Source: Symbiodinium natans (Eukaryota > Sar > Dinophyceae > Suessiales > Symbiodiniaceae). From it: a stretch of 64,000 bases of DNA. Shown piece after piece: positions 33,014 through 45,477 of the stretch (positions are counted from its first letter, which is position 1; every line of letters starts with the position of its first letter). The position numbers and the translations under genes are program-made. The notes under the pieces are model-generated. The model was not told the origin of the DNA. It searched no databases and was given only the letters and a program-made list of their open reading frames with translations. Location: the NCBI GenBank assembly GCA_905221605.1, contig CAJNDS010000296.1, positions 107,645 to 171,644 of the forward strand. Reading direction: 5' to 3'.

Positions 33014-33423
33014 TGACGTCAGAGCCGATGGTGCAGATACCGCAGCTGCCGCAGCTCCTGCTTGCGGAGATTGACATGACGAAGCCCTATGAGCCGCTCG
33101 GCTACAACTCCCTGTGCCAATCACGGCCAATCTTTGCGAACATGTTTCTCTTGCAAGTTGGTGCCTTGCAGAGCTATCTGCATGTGTAGCTCAGATGAAC
33201 ATGCATGACGGTGCCTTTCGGAGTCATCATGCTGTAAATGCCTTGCAGTTTGCGTATCATCCCCATCTCCAGGCCCACAGAGGAGCCAGAAAGCCCGGCC
33301 AATGCCATCTTCGGGCTGACCTTCGTCTTCGTGATTGTGGCCTTTGTGGTGCCCCTCCTCCTGCTGGGAATGAAAAGCGAAAACCCCGACATCGCAGGGA
33401 ATGACGTGCCTCTCCTGGCATGA
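33014..33423 (+). CDS. Small single-pass membrane protein, two exons (tentative)
   Basis: From ATG at 33014 one exon reads MTSEPMVQIPQLPQLLLAEI then DMTKPYEPLGYNSLCQSRPI. A second, after CTCCAG near 33269, reads PTEEPESPANAIFGLTFVFV with the membrane helix FVFVIVAFVVPLLLLGM, and ends SENPDIAGNDVPLLA at 33423. The products look complementary: a short soluble head and a C-terminal helix. The exact donor of exon 1 was not fixed. No family is recognised. A plausible start, a clean helix and a stop support a real gene. Confidence 0.45.
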
Positions 33424-33719
33424 AGAGACCCCATGAACTCACCTTCGGAGCTACGTAAGCACTTGGGTTCACGGCTAAACCTGACTCTGAGGGTCTAAAC
33501 CTGACTCTGAGGAACGCGGCTCGCGGCGGTGAGAGATGGTGCCTCAAATCCTTAAAAGCTGAATGATTGCTGCTGTGCTTGGTTTCATTTGGAGCGCAGC
33601 ATCAGCAAAATGCAGCGCCAAAAGCGGGGCGGGCTTGCCTAGCTTGCATACCATGCATATAATATACACATGACAGCATCGGTGAAAGCATATACTTGTT
33701 GCCCTTGGTATCAACTTTT

Positions 33720-33800
33720 CGCTGTACGTATGTATGTATATATATGTATATATATATACTTAAGTTATTGCACACATGTTTATGTATATGACATAAACAG
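33720..33800. repeat. TA-rich microsatellite
   Basis: TATGTATATATATGTATATA-type tract. Confidence 0.85.
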
Positions 33801-33889
33801 GTACTTATTGAAGCTGACCCTAAAGACCTTCTCTTGCTGGAGGGCCTTGGAATGTTTTCTGACTAGTCACTGCCCAAAACGTGTGAATT

Positions 33890-34575
33890 ATCAGAACGTG
33901 GTACTCGAAGGACCTGCTCAAGAACCTCTGCGCAGAGCTCCAGCCACTTAGCTTTCGATGCATGGACAAACGTGGAGATTAAGCTTTGTAGCCGCAGCTG
34001 AGGAAGGATGAGTTCGTGCCTTCAGCTGCACTCAGACACAGTTCAGGCGTCGAGTCAGCGTTGCCCGAGCCGGATGCCTTTTCCAGGCGGGCACGTTGAT
34101 CAAGAAGCTGGTGGGCGAGCATTGGCTGGAGAAGGCCAACCAGAACATGCAGAACATGCACATGTTACGAGGAGATATCCTTCTCAAGGCCCCCTTGAAA
34201 ACCACTTATAACCCCACAATCCTACAGGTCGACGATCTCCGCTATGTCCCGGCTACCAGACTGGAGGGCTGGGGTGTCCCACTGAAGCTGACACTTGGAC
34301 TCGACGTACATGTTCGAGCTAAAGAAATTGGAATATTGCTACATAAAGATATGAACCATCGAAATTACATATATAAATATCTATGTATATAATTAACTAT
34401 ATATATATATGTGTGTGTCTGTACATACACACATACGTGTGTAGTGCGTACTGGCTGCATTTGCCATGCACAGCCGGGATGAAGAAAGCTCGAGGATAGA
34501 TGAGATTTATGATTTCTTGGCGGAGAATGCGGCTCGGCTTGTGCCTACGCTAGCTGCCACGTCGCGTATAACTTG
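33890..34575 (+). CDS. Unidentified gene, exon cluster
   Basis: A clear exon starts after CAG at 34087 and reads AGTLIKKLVGEHWLEKANQN, MQNMHMLRGDILLKAPLKTT and on to VDDLRYVPATRLEGWG. About 33893-33945 gives WYSKDLLKNLCAELQ. About 34470-34575, after a TATATA and TGTGTG tract, reads SRDEESSRIDEIYDFLAENA then ARLVPTLAATSRIT with a stop. The composition is strongly protein-like, but no family is recognised and the order or joining of the pieces is not proven. Confidence 0.45.
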
Positions 34576-37140
34576 AGGTTTTCAGGCCCTTCGCTTCGGG
34601 CAGGGCTTGGTGTGAAGTCGAAACTCATGACAAGATCTTCTCTCTGTAAGCCATTGATGCCCTGGATCGTTGCAAGTCCGCACGGCGACTGTACTGACAG
34701 ATCTTGTGTCCTAAGTGCCGGCTCGACCCTCAGACAACTTGTGGAGAATGTTGATCGCGATTGTGTTTCGTTGAGCCTCGGCGCCTTGTTGCGTATCGTG
34801 GCATCTATGAGTGACTAGCAGCTCGCTGAAGGTTTCCCGGCCGTGAAATACACCCCTTTCTGATTGCTTCAGGAGTTTTGACCAGGGACGAACACCGTCG
34901 GGTTCAAAGTAGTCTATCATCCTGCAGCTTGTCGTCACGAGAACCTGGCGTCTAATAGCTCGGAGTCCTAGACAGCTTCTCTCATCTTCTCGCTCACCCA
35001 CTTCGTTCTTCGTTCGTCCATATGCCCCATGGGCTCAATATACAAGGATTGGTCTTCGCATCGTTGCCTCTTTTGCGCTGCAGTTCAAGTTTTTGGTTGC
35101 AGCAGTCACTCCACGAACCTCCTTCAAGGATGCTGACGAAGGCGCGCACAGCTCCTTGGCATGTCCTACTTTTGTTCTTGTTTGGGATTGCAGTAGAGAC
35201 GCTGAGTGCGTGTGCGGATCCAAGACGTGAATGCCTACGTCAACTACACTCTCCGGCCGGCGGTGCAAGGATTTACGCCTGCAATTTCGCTTCTTGGTCT
35301 GAGTGGAGGTGGCTGAGCACGTGGAGTGGGCATAGTCCACAGAGGGTACCCTTGCAGCCGTGCTTTTGCAAGTCCAGGTTCGCGAAGCTGCGCGATGATG
35401 CTGAAAAGTGTCCAGTCGCACTAAATTTGTAACTACGAGATACGGTGGACTGCCAACTCAAGCATGTAAGGCCCTGCACAATCTGTCGCTTCGAATTGCA
35501 CTTCCATCTGATTACCACATGACTCACTCTTGTTTTCAGCCCACCGCATATCGCAGCTCAGGCGCCGCCATCCCAAAACTTGGGCAGCCCGCCGCTTGCA
35601 ACACTGGTTTCGCAACCGGCACCTCGGCCTCTAGAGACGTGTCTCTGCATATGACACGATGAGCTGAGTGGAGGCAGAAGCAGCGGGCCAGGCATCCTTC
35701 CTACTCCGTCTGCTGTCTTCTTGCAGAGGCCGAAAGCTTGTGTCTTCTGTGTGTTCCGCGGATGTTTCAGGCGGCCGCTGGTGACAGCGGCAGCCTCAGC
35801 CATCCGCAGATACCGGAGATTTTCTTCAAACATCCAAAGTGGTCCTCAATGCCCCCAGCTTGAGGATGACCAGGTCCTTTCCTGGGTCGAGGACATGGGC
35901 AGTATTGGGAAGTTGCCTATCAAGAATATACTGGTCTTGGCTGTGCAGTGAAGCCACAGCCAGACTGCCGGCATTGCAGGACGGCGATTTTTTCAAGCCG
36001 GACTCTGGCAAATCGAAGGACAGCATTCTACGGCTCTACGCTGTCCTGCCTTCGCTGTCATGCGGGCTGATCATTGTGGACAGAATCTGCAGTTGCAGGA
36101 GCTGCGTGAAAAGAGAGCCAAAGAATCTCTCAGGAAGGGAGTTGCCAGGCTGGAAAGCGGAGTGTTCTGTTCTGAGGAACATGCAGCATGCACCGTCCAC
36201 AGCTGCACTCCCCAATCCTGCATAGTCTTGCACAATCTGCATTGAAGACCAGGTGGCGGCAGCGGAAAGAACGCGAAAGGGCCCAAGGAATTCGAGGTAC
36301 ATTCCCTGACTCTATGACGAAAGTGTCCACTTAACATCGCAGTGTCATTATTTTGTTGAGCATGTGTTGGCGCTGCTTCCTAATTAAAGCGCACGGCTGA
36401 TGGCGAAGGCCCACAGGCTCGTCCTGCACCCGGCGATCCTTTCCTGGCCAAGATCGCGGCCACAAGTTGTGCTCCTAATCACACCGTTGCGTCTGCGGAA
36501 TTTGTTGCCACAATAGCCTGGGGCCGGCAAGCAGAATTGGGGCGGTGAGGCCCCAACACTATACCAGCTTTCCTTGCGCAGCGGGCCGTCGTGCACTCAG
36601 TTTCGCAAAGAATTGGCATTTTGGCGTGGGCAGCTTTTATTTAGCCAGGATTCGCATTGTGCGCTTAACCCTTTCTTGCCGGTGGGGAAAGGCTGTACAG
36701 CCACGGAAATGCGAAGTTTCCGAGCTGTTCAGCGAGTTGCCTGACTGCAGCTAGAGGATCTGTGGCCCTAATTCTGCTCCATGTTTGAATGAGAATGTTG
36801 CAGATGGCATGCTCGCTTGGAAACGCGCAGGTTTGGTAAGACGTTAAACCAATCAGACGCCTCTTGCTCGCAGATAGCAGCTTGCGGGTGCGAAAGAGTT
36901 GTTGATATGGATAACCTCCTGACGGTGTAACTTCGTGCCTACGAGGAGGAGTTGCGGCCGTATGTCCACAGGCCAAGCCCGTACCGCAGATACGTAAGAT
37001 TGGCTTGACAGACTATGACGTAGATCATTGAAACAGAGGCTTGTGACCATCAACTGGCTGGAAGAGAAGGCTGACTTTTGATACCAGTACTGGCTGCTGA
37101 ATAGTGCACTACCGTTTCCAACAAGCGTAGCCGAACTGGT
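34576..37140 (+). other. Mostly spacer with weak helical exon candidates
   Basis: About 35378-35415 reads VREAARDDAEK after CAG. About 36085-36160 reads LQELREKRAKESLRKGVARL after CAG. About 36250-36295 reads VAAAERTRKGPRNS. All look like coiled-coil exons of an intron-rich gene, but none could be joined to a neighbour. Confidence 0.3.
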
Positions 37141-37159
37141 AGCATGCCCTCTTTCTCAG

Positions 37160-37325
37160 GAGGACTTGACTTTGGTGGAGGATCGTCATTGGGAGGCTTG
37201 GGCTATCCCGGAGAAGTTGGCCTAAGCCCAAGAGGGAGAGGGGGGATCGAGCACGGACCCAGGCAGTGCTTCACAAGAATCCCAGGTTGTACTTGCCAAG
37301 AAGGAGGCTGAGAAGACAGGCAGCG
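37160..37325 (+). other. Exon candidates
   Basis: Reading FGGGSSLGGLGYPGEV at about 37170-37225 and then, after CCCAG at about 37262, SASQESQVVLAKKEAEKT to about 37319. Gly-rich then charged and helical; the gene is unknown. Confidence 0.3.
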
Positions 37326-37769
37326 CTCCCGGAGTTTTTTGTGGCCGTCAGACATTCTCATCTCTCCATTTTGGTCTCTGAGGTCCAGCCAAAAAAACCT
37401 TCCGAAGAGATTGCCAGTGTGCAGTGATGTGAGCAGGGGGAATCATCGTTTCAGAAGCAGAGCTTAGAGCTGTCTCACCTGCTCTGGTATGTGCCCCTCT
37501 GCCATGATCCAAGACGTGCTGCGCGTTTCACACTCGGGGCCTGTGCGATACTGTTGACTGGATCAACCCACAACTCCGTAAACATCAAGAGTAGAAATCA
37601 GAATGCTCAAAGAGATGGAGTAATATTAATGTGAATGATGACGTTCTGCAGACCGTGCTCGGAGCAAAACAAGTGCCAGGTCGTGCTGGTCATGCGCCCA
37701 GGTAAGTTGACGTGGCGTGGAAATACTCGCAAATAACCACTATTACGGTATGAACAAACCGTATTGTTG

Positions 37770-37912
37770 TCTTCGTCGTCATCGTGGTGGTGGCGGTGGT
37801 GGTGGTGGTCATGGTGGTGATCATGGTCGTGGTGATGGTGGTGGTCGTGGTGGTTCTGGTGCTGTTGCTGTTGCTGTTGCTGTTGCTGCAGCTGTTGCAG
37901 CTGCAGCTGAGC
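37770..37912. repeat. GGT/CGT then GTTGCT trinucleotide repeat
   Basis: GTGGTGGTGG and related triplets (about 37775-37860), then (GTTGCT)n (about 37861-37905). Poly-Gly, poly-His or poly-Gln frames across it are artefacts. Confidence 0.9.
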
Positions 37913-38096
37913 TTCCGTAGGTACTCGGTACCAGTCCCTAAAGCTAGCAAGAGAACATAGCATTCCCAATGGAAACTTCGCATCACGGGAGTGCAAATGT
38001 ATCGCCTCTCAATTACCGTTTGCATAGGCCGAGGAAGAAGAGCCAGAGGCTTCGACAGGGTTGTGCCCCCAGTTCCACCCTGCAGAGAACGGGGGG

Positions 38097-38122
38097 AAGG
38101 GGGGGGGGGGGCGGGGGGGCAG
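38097..38122. repeat. Poly-G tract
   Basis: GGGGGAAGGGGGGGGGGGGC-type run. Confidence 0.85.
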
Positions 38123-38457
38123 TTTTGAGGGCTCTTGTCTTGGGGGCTGAGATCGGCAAAGATGTTGAGATTGCTTTGGATTCGCACACTATTCGCCCTT
38201 TTTTGTTGCGTTGGGATTAGGTCTCAGCTTGTCTTGTGGTTGCTCCATAAATTGAGGACGCTGCTTGGGATTTCGAGGTTTAGTGCCTGCAGTATGCTAC
38301 AGCGTCTCGTCATGCACTTTGTTCGCTACAAGTTGTGCCTGGAGGCCCCGTTTGGTGGTGTCCCTGCCCGACCCAGAGACCGCCCGGCAGCTTGTTGCAC
38401 TTGAGTGGGGAGATCCGAAGTCCACAGCTCGTGGATGCGGAGGCACTGTAGAGATAT

Positions 38458-38545
38458 CATATACATATATATACAGAAATATAATATCTCTATATAAATA
38501 TATATATATATATAGAAATCTCTCTCTCTATATATATATATATGT
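38458..38545. repeat. TA/TC microsatellite
   Basis: ATATATACAGAAATATAATA, then TATATA and CTCTCTCTATATATA. Confidence 0.85.
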
Positions 38546-38632
38546 AAGAAGGCAGCCAAAAAGTTGTGACGTTTATCTGTGCATGGGCTTCAGCAGCGCG
38601 AAATCGGTTTTGATTTGATTTGTGGAGGCACC

Positions 38633-38650
38633 ATGCCCCCCCCCCCCCCG
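38633..38650. repeat. Poly-C tract
   Basis: About 16 consecutive C. Confidence 0.85.
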
Positions 38651-39993
38651 GACAGACCTGGGGGCCGACTGATCTAAAGGCTTGCCCACGAAAGATGCAC
38701 GACAAGGTCTTTCCGAAAGGAGATTCGCTGATCGCAAGCACTTTTAATGTAAGCTCTGTGTTTCACTTTCATTCCAAACTGAACCCTCAGTCAGCCCTCA
38801 GTTGCGAACTCAACCGGAGGAAGAAGTGCGTAGCTTCCCGGATGAAGGTGTGTTTTGTGCGTCGAGAAAGCCAGGGTCGCCGGCGCTCACATGTATGTAA
38901 CGTAGAGAGATCCAGGCAGGCACAAAGTACATCGCGAGAGGTGAGAGCGGGGAGAGGGGCTCAGGCAAAGCTCCGTGGCAAGAGTCTCAGACAGCAACTG
39001 GACCTGTCACAAGTCTGCTTGGCAAGAATTCTTTTCGGACAGTTGTCCACACGAATCTCTGCGCCAAGGTGTTGTTACCCCAATTTTTCGGAGAAGAAGA
39101 GATTGCCGCAGCCCCATCTGTTGTCATCACATGACCCTACGCATTCCTAAGCCCTTTGTTTGCGTCACTCTTCTTGCTCAAAGTAGCTCTGGGACAAGTC
39201 TGCTGATGGAGTTGTAGCCCAAAGTAGAGACCGTGTTTTCGAACTGGACACTCTGCCTTGACACCTTGCCTGCCATGTGTGCGGTTGTGAGCGAAGCTGC
39301 AAGGAGCTTGTGAAGCGCCTCAGCGCTGACCTCCGCGGTGCTGCGCCGAAAGCCGTAACGGCAGGGCAGCCAGTTCCCCAGAGGTCTTCTTGGCAAGGGG
39401 AAGGAGTGGGCAGAGAATTTAGTATACACCCCACATCGGCATGTCGGGCCATGGGCCAAGATTCTACCATGGCCATGCAAAGGCCGGAAAGGGTTGTTGG
39501 GACTAGCCGGGGACTAAGGTGGCGCACGTGCTACTTGCAGCAGGATGGTAGCTGGCCCAGTTCAGCAGATTTGCAGATCATCCCCATGTAGTTGGAGTCC
39601 TGGAGTCTGGGAGGGTGCAGTCGGTCAGTTTGTCATGTTTCATCACAGGACAAGTCTAAGTCTCAATGCAGGAGGATGCCATTTCGTCCTCTCTCCATCA
39701 ATACCCCGTCGTGTGGGGTGTGAAAAGTGCTGCCAAGGTTTTGCCAGGAAAAGCTTGGCCTGAATCTGAGAGAAAACTCATGGTTCGCTTATGTTCGCTT
39801 GTGAATCTGACTTTAGCAGTAGGTATTGCACATTGGCAAGCTTGTAGTGCAGTAGCCATCGTTCGGTAGACATACCCGATTGCGCAGTTATTCAGATCTA
39901 CCTGGTCAAAAAGCTCGGGCTGAAAGTCCCAGGCCACCATCCTGGACAAACTTGCGGATGCTGCAGCGGCGAGCTAAGAGGTGAGAGCCGCAC

Positions 39994-39994
39994 G

Positions 39995-40038
<44 letters not shown>

Positions 40039-40400
40039 CACTCACGCAGGTATATAGATTGATATGCATGTATGTGTGTCTGTACGTGTGTATGTATGTA
40101 TGTATGTGTGTGTGGATGTGTGTATGGATGTGTGTGTGGATGTGTGTATGTATGTGTGTATGTAATGTATTTAATGTAAAGTAATGTAGTGTAATGTACT
40201 GTAGTGTGGTGTAGTGTGTGTGTGCGTATATGTGTATACATGTATGCGTGGTGGCATGCATGCACGGAAAAAAGCCTGTTTGCATGTGTGTATGTGTGCG
40301 TGTGTGCAAATGCGTATCTGGATAATTGTAGTATGTATTCATATATATATATATACATGTATATGGATTTGTTTATATATATATATATGTAATATGCATA
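39994..40400. repeat. CA, TGTA and TATA microsatellite cluster
   Basis: (AC)n at about 39994-40035, then TGTG/TGTATG sequence at about 40070-40240 including repeated GTGTGGATGTGTGTATG, and TATATATA at about 40341-40390. Confidence 0.9.
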
Positions 40401-42030
40401 GGTACATACTTGTGCTACCCCTTCCCTGCTGAGATGGGCCGCGATTGTGAGCACAGGCTTGCTGATGGCATCTGCAAGCCTCAGCTGACTCAACTGTATA
40501 CTGCAAACCTCAATGCCAAAAACCAACCTAATCCTCCTAAAATCCCCGAAATTTGACCCGGGATCTCGGATTGTTCTAAATGATCCCGATCCCCCTTATT
40601 GGGGAGGCTTGTCTCAGAGCATCCCTAGGGCAAAACGCATCTTATCAGGAGACGCGAACTGGAAGAGCAGCCCCCCCTCCCCATGTAAGCAAGACCCAGA
40701 AGCCAAAAACCACAGATCATATCAGCATGCATGTTCGTGTAGGGCCAGTAGCATGGCCTGACTCAGCGTGTAGATGTTAAACATTTGCCGAAGGCCGGCC
40801 TGAATTGAAGAATGAGGCCTGTGCTCGGTGTGTCTTCTGGGAATCATCGTCAACCCATGTTTTTCTTGAGTTATTCAGGCCCACACGAGAAGCGTCGAAA
40901 AAGCAGCTGCAAAGACGCGCCAAAGTAATGAATCGTCAACCTTCAAGCCTGAATTTAACCCAAGCTCGGCCTGAAGCATCGTCCGAGTTGATGCTCCATA
41001 ATATCTTTTCTCAGCCCTTGAAACACTCAGGTCCAGCGAGGCCCAGCGCCCTGGCGCCCTTGCAAACGAGATGCTGGCCTGCTGGCTGCTTAGACTCCTG
41101 GGGGTCGCCCCTGAAAGAAAAGCTCGCTTGTTGTTTTTTCGGGGGTCGGGTGGTGCTGTCTCTCGAGTTTCCACGTGAGGCTGCGGCCACGCTGCGCCAT
41201 CGCCTCAAAGTGCAGATTGGGGCATCTTTGTCAAACTCCAGAAACTGCTAAACAGAGCGCGTTGTTGGCTTCGGTCTTTCGCGTTTCGTTTCAGTGGCTT
41301 TCATGTGTCGTGGCAAGGTAGAGCACCACCTGGTCTCACCGGGAGGTGCTCTCCCAGCAAGGTGCTTACGGATTTCGTTGGGCACATTGCAACTAGTTGT
41401 GCGGTGCTTCCTTGCCCTTGTCACCGCCCTTTGAGTACTTTTACGGCTGTTACCATCCGCCAGATCTGCAGGACCCCACTCACTTCGACGGCGGCTCCCT
41501 TTTCACGATCGTGTGAGCCGCAGTTTCGGCGAGGGCGAAGAGGTGCAAAGAGTCGAAACCCTACATCCTGAGCCCGAGGACGTCATGCTTTGTACACCTG
41601 GAGTCGACTTCCAAGGCGCACCGACCCTACATACACGTAGCATCATGACATGTCAAGACGTATCATGGGTATTAATCTATGCATGTCTACCTACATGCAG
41701 AAGGTGCGTGTATTGCACCTGTATATAGTCCGTCATCGTCTGTGAGCAAAGTTCAGCCACGCGGAAGTTCCGTCGTGAAAGCAGGTGGAGACTTCTGCAC
41801 GCTGGAAGGCCTGACGCTCGGCAAGTCAAATTAAACAGCAGGTTTGCACACGGCTTTGCCCGGCTCTTCGCGTCTTCCTCGCCTTGAGCAGTGGATGAGG
41901 CAACGGACTACAAAAGCATGCCTTTGACAGGGGAGACGCCCTTATTTTTCTCTCGCTTGGCACCTGGCACTCCCATCCCCTTGGTGATCCAAGCGTGGGT
42001 TTTCGTGGCGTCGTGTTCCTTTGAGAGGCT
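40401..42030. other. No firmly supported gene
   Basis: An open frame at 40805-41251 (+) and shorter ones lack recognisable motifs and exon borders. Confidence 0.35.
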
Positions 42031-42039
42031 GCAGATCTC

Positions 42040-43268
42040 TTGTTGGCACTGCTTGTCAGCTTAAGGCACAAAGCCCACTGCGTGCAACCAGTGACGGAGG
42101 GATTGCGACAGACCTTGGTGATGGAGCTGTGGGAAGGCCAGACCCAGTACTTGGACAGTTTAAGCACCATAGTGACTGGGAGGTTACGGAAGAAAGCTGA
42201 CCCTCTAAGAAAAGAGATTCAAGCAGCATGCGCAGCATATCGCAGCAAGGCGAAGAGCGACGCTCCCATCTCAGTGGAATCGTCCCGAAGAGCATGATCG
42301 TAGTGTAACAGCCCTGTCAACCATGATGGCAGCTCGGAGGCTGCAACCACCGCTGCCACCAGAGATCGGGAAGGTGCGAAGACGACTCTGGAGGCACGTA
42401 ATGTTGAGTTTGGGGTCATGCTATACGGTTTGGCTGCACACAAGTTGTAGAATAGTTTGGAGAGAGAGGTTTAGGCTTTGCGCTGGTTCATGGAGATATG
42501 CTCCTACAGGCGATGCAGGGGAAGAGACCTGGAAGGCCCGGCAGAGTCTAGCAGTTAGCCGACTCCTTGGGGACATCGGTCACCACTGGAACCTGAAAAT
42601 CTTTGATGCGGCTCACCCCTCAGCTCCGAACATGTCAGTGTCAGTGTCCTTTCAATGCAGGCGGATCGCGTCGCCCAGGAGGGTTCTCGACTTTTCGCTG
42701 GCCTCTCAAGCGCAGACTTGTTTCTGTCAGCAGGTTAAAATGGGTTGGCGCCCCAGGCGACGACAGCGTTCGAAGGCATCGCTTTCTTCCCCAAAGCCTG
42801 CACCCTGGGCTCTGCCGCCCCACTGTTCTGTTGCCCTGATGGCGTGTGGAATCGTGTCTGGCCTCGGCGTGGATGCAAAGTGACACCCAGGTCGCCCAGC
42901 TGCTTCGACAAGGTGCAAGGCCAGGTCAGAGGGCCAACGTCGAGGCAAAGGACTCGGACTCCCTGCAGCGCCTTTGTTTGACATGCCTTCCTGAAGCCCT
43001 CAGTCTGAACCCTGCAGTGATGCCACTGACGAAACAGAGGTGGTCTTTGAAGACCCGAGCCCTGTGGCCTTTGTGCGGGCCAAGCCTGCACCTCATGGGG
43101 GGAGGGGGAGGGAGGGGGGGGGACCTTCAGCAACCTCCGTTGCAATGCGGATCCTGCATTTCAAGGCGGAGCCTGCGAAGAGGTGAGATTCTTGCGGCGC
43201 AGCTGGATGCAGATGATGACCAAGAGGAGGTAGAGGAGGTCGACACAGCTAGCATGTCCGACTCGTAG
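42040..43268 (+). CDS. Helical/acidic protein, 3' exons ending at 43268 (partial)
   Basis: About 42090-42297 reads VTEGLRQTLVMELWEGQTQY then LDSLSTIVTGRLRKKADPL and KEIQAACAAYRSKAKSD. About 42340-42400 reads SEAATTAATRDREGAKTTLE. About 42870-42975 reads SDTQVAQLLRQGARPG. About 43180-43268 reads RRGEILAAQLDADDDQEEVE then EVDTASMSDS and TAG. The acidic C-terminus with a clean stop looks like a true gene end. The pieces are helical and may be the 3' part of the coiled-coil gene whose exons begin near 28.5 kb, or a separate gene. The family is unknown. Confidence 0.45.
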
Positions 43269-44490
43269 TTGCAGTTCCTGCTGCGCGACGGGGCAAACCA
43301 AGTTCATGCCTGACAGCCTTGTGGCAGCATGACATGTCTTCACTTGCATTCGGAGCATTCGCTTGCATTCATTCACTGCCGGGTCCCCGTTGTATGCGCG
43401 ATTATGCGCGTGAGGCCAGAAGGTGGTTTGCTCAAGTAGACTTGTGGACTCAGTATATCATCACAGGCCTTTTCTTGCAACATTGCCAGACAGCGCTATC
43501 CTCGGCAAACTTTCGCAGCGACCATGCCTTGGCAATGGCTTGCACAACAGAAGTGTTTTCACAAGGAAATTCATAGACACAGACCTTGAGACGCCTCAAG
43601 AACCCAGACTCACGTGCCATCGGACTTCAGTGATGCGATGCCCCTGGCGTCCGTGCTGAGGCGATGCACAGAGGCACTAGGGTTTAGGGTTTATAGGGGG
43701 AGGCGACAGATTGGGATTTCGAACTGGACTCATCCGGTCAAGTTTTTGCAGTTACACCTCGCTTCCCTCTTCACTGGCTTCACTTGCCTGTAGATGACTA
43801 TCGTGTGTCGAAGATGGCTCATGTAGAGGGTGTATGCATCAAGCGGGGATAATTAAGGCTTCTTCTTCGGTCCAGGAATTTAGGTTTCCAGTCCCCAGGT
43901 TTTTTGGGTGGATATGTTGCACCCACGGTACGGGAATGGCATCGCAACTTGAATGTCATGTGTCAATACCCTGCAACTTTGCCCCAGGACTCTTCGGCAA
44001 AAGTCCTTGATCCAGGCAGAGGTACTTCAAAAAACATATTGAATCTCAAGACGGATCCACAATGACCTCCCAAGAGTCTCGGAACCCTTCTGGATCTTGG
44101 ATCGCCTTTAGTTAAAACTCCAGGCGAGCGTCATGGTGGGGAACTTTTGCCGGAGGGGGACGAAGACTTCGTGGATAAGTTGACTTATTTTTCACGTGAT
44201 GTGTGTGTCCCGAGATGCAACAGTCTTCAGTCCTGCGGCTTGCCAGGCAGCGTCCAGCCAAGGAGCTTTCAGCTGCGCCCACACTTCAGAGGCACGCCCC
44301 CCGACAGCCCAAGGAAGGCCCCGCGTTTCGCGAGTGATCACCACATAGTCACATGATGCGACATCTTAGAACACATATTGCAAGCACGTTGTAGCCATAA
44401 TGCTTGCCGGATCTTGGCTGCGTTTTGTGGCCCGATCGTTAAGCTGTAGGGCGGCACCAACAGAGGCAGCGCGCTGCGCTGATAAGCGCT
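43269..44490 (+). other. Spacer with exon candidates
   Basis: About 43612-43665 reads PSDFSDAMPLASVLRRC. About 44124-44210, after CAG, reads GERHGGELLPEGDEDFVDKL then TYFSRDV. TTTAGGG words lie at about 43680-43695. No joins were established. Confidence 0.3.
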
Positions 44491-44493
44491 CAT

Positions 44494-45477
44494 ATGGCCC
44501 ATGCCTCTTGCTGGGCTCGAACCAGGTGTCTGGGCATTTTGCCTTGGGTCACATGTGTGATGACGACTGCTCAAGATCTGGATTCGGATAGAAGCCTGCA
44601 AATTGAGACGGTCGTCCCACGCTGCAACCCGGGCTTTAAAGACGTCACGGGCGGGCAGGCCTATACTTGGGCTTGTGCCTTTCACTGCCCTGGGGGCCGA
44701 TATTCCACAGCAAACTGCCAGTGTGCCTGCCTCAGCGACGAGCAGGCCGAGAGGTATGCGAGTCAAGGCATCGAGGTTCAATCGGGCCCGGTGTCGGTGC
44801 CTTCCAGGAACCCCACTGAGATCTTGGTGCCACAGCCTCCCGATCCGACCCATGCTCCCTCGGATCCTGTGGTGCAGATGCCCATTGGGGCCGCGAGTGA
44901 ATCTGGCGACATGAGAGGACCCCCCAGGAGCTCCAACTTCCTTGCGGCGAGCTCTGGCGACTCTGCGGGATCCCTTTTGGCCGCAACTCGGGGAGACCCC
45001 GACTCAAGCAGCTCAAGCAGCTCAGGCGGTGTGCACTTCGTTGCCATGGCCGGAGCTGTGCTCCTGATTGGTGCGTCTCTCGCCATGGTGGGGGTGGCCT
45101 TTCGGCACGCGTGCTTTAAAAACTTCAGTGCCGACCAGAATCAGGATCAACACAAAACAGGCCCGAAACCGAAGCCGCCGCGCGGCCCTCTTCCGGTGCG
45201 ACCGACAGGGCCCGTGGTCGAGGCGCCGAAGCTTCCACAAGTTCCACAAGTTCCAAGCGATTCGCTTGCGAAGCTACGGCCTGCGGCACCTCGCAAGCCC
45301 TCGAAGATCCGGCCCAGCTTAGAAAGCATGTCAACTTCTGCTGGGACCGTCCCGCAGGATTCTGGCTTAACTCAAGCTGAGCCTGTTCGTATGGAGAAGC
45401 TCTCCGCACGCGATCTGACGTCCGTGCCGGGAGCCAATGGTGTCCAGGAAAGGCCTTCCAAGGATGAGCTGCGCTGA
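44494..45477 (+). CDS. Type I single-pass membrane protein with small Cys-rich ectodomain
   Basis: A single uninterrupted frame of 327 codons, ATG to TGA. Residues 1-27 form a short leader-like segment (LGILPWVTCVMTTAQ). Residues 44-79 hold six Cys with CNPGFKDVTGG and CPGGRYSTANCQCAC, resembling small EGF/TNFR-like or ephrin-receptor-like Cys modules in spacing only. A Pro/Ser-rich stalk with a poly-Ser run leads to one membrane helix at about residues 181-203 (HFVAMAGAVLLIGASLAMVG). The ~120-residue tail is basic and Pro-rich (KPKPPRGPLPVRPTGP) and ends SKDELR. KDEL there is neither terminal nor lumenal, so it is not a retrieval signal. It could be a surface or vesicle receptor-like protein; no specific family is claimed. 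It is one of the few intronless genes in the window. Confidence 0.65.
   Translation: MAHASCWARTRCLGILPWVTCVMTTAQDLDSDRSLQIETVVPRCNPGFKDVTGGQAYTWACAFHCPGGRYSTANCQCACLSDEQAERYASQGIEVQSGPVSVPSRNPTEILVPQPPDPTHAPSDPVVQMPIGAASESGDMRGPPRSSNFLAASSGDSAGSLLAATRGDPDSSSSSSSGGVHFVAMAGAVLLIGASLAMVGVAFRHACFKNFSADQNQDQHKTGPKPKPPRGPLPVRPTGPVVEAPKLPQVPQVPSDSLAKLRPAAPRKPSKIRPSLESMSTSAGTVPQDSGLTQAEPVRMEKLSARDLTSVPGANGVQERPSKDELR

Larger units (their letters stand above)
37326..39970. other. No firmly supported gene
   Basis: A trinucleotide tract and homopolymers are annotated separately. A short exon-like piece at about 38140-38190 reads LGAEIGKDVEIALDSH. AT repeats occur at 38458-38545. Other open frames have no exon-like borders or motifs. 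Confidence 0.35.
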
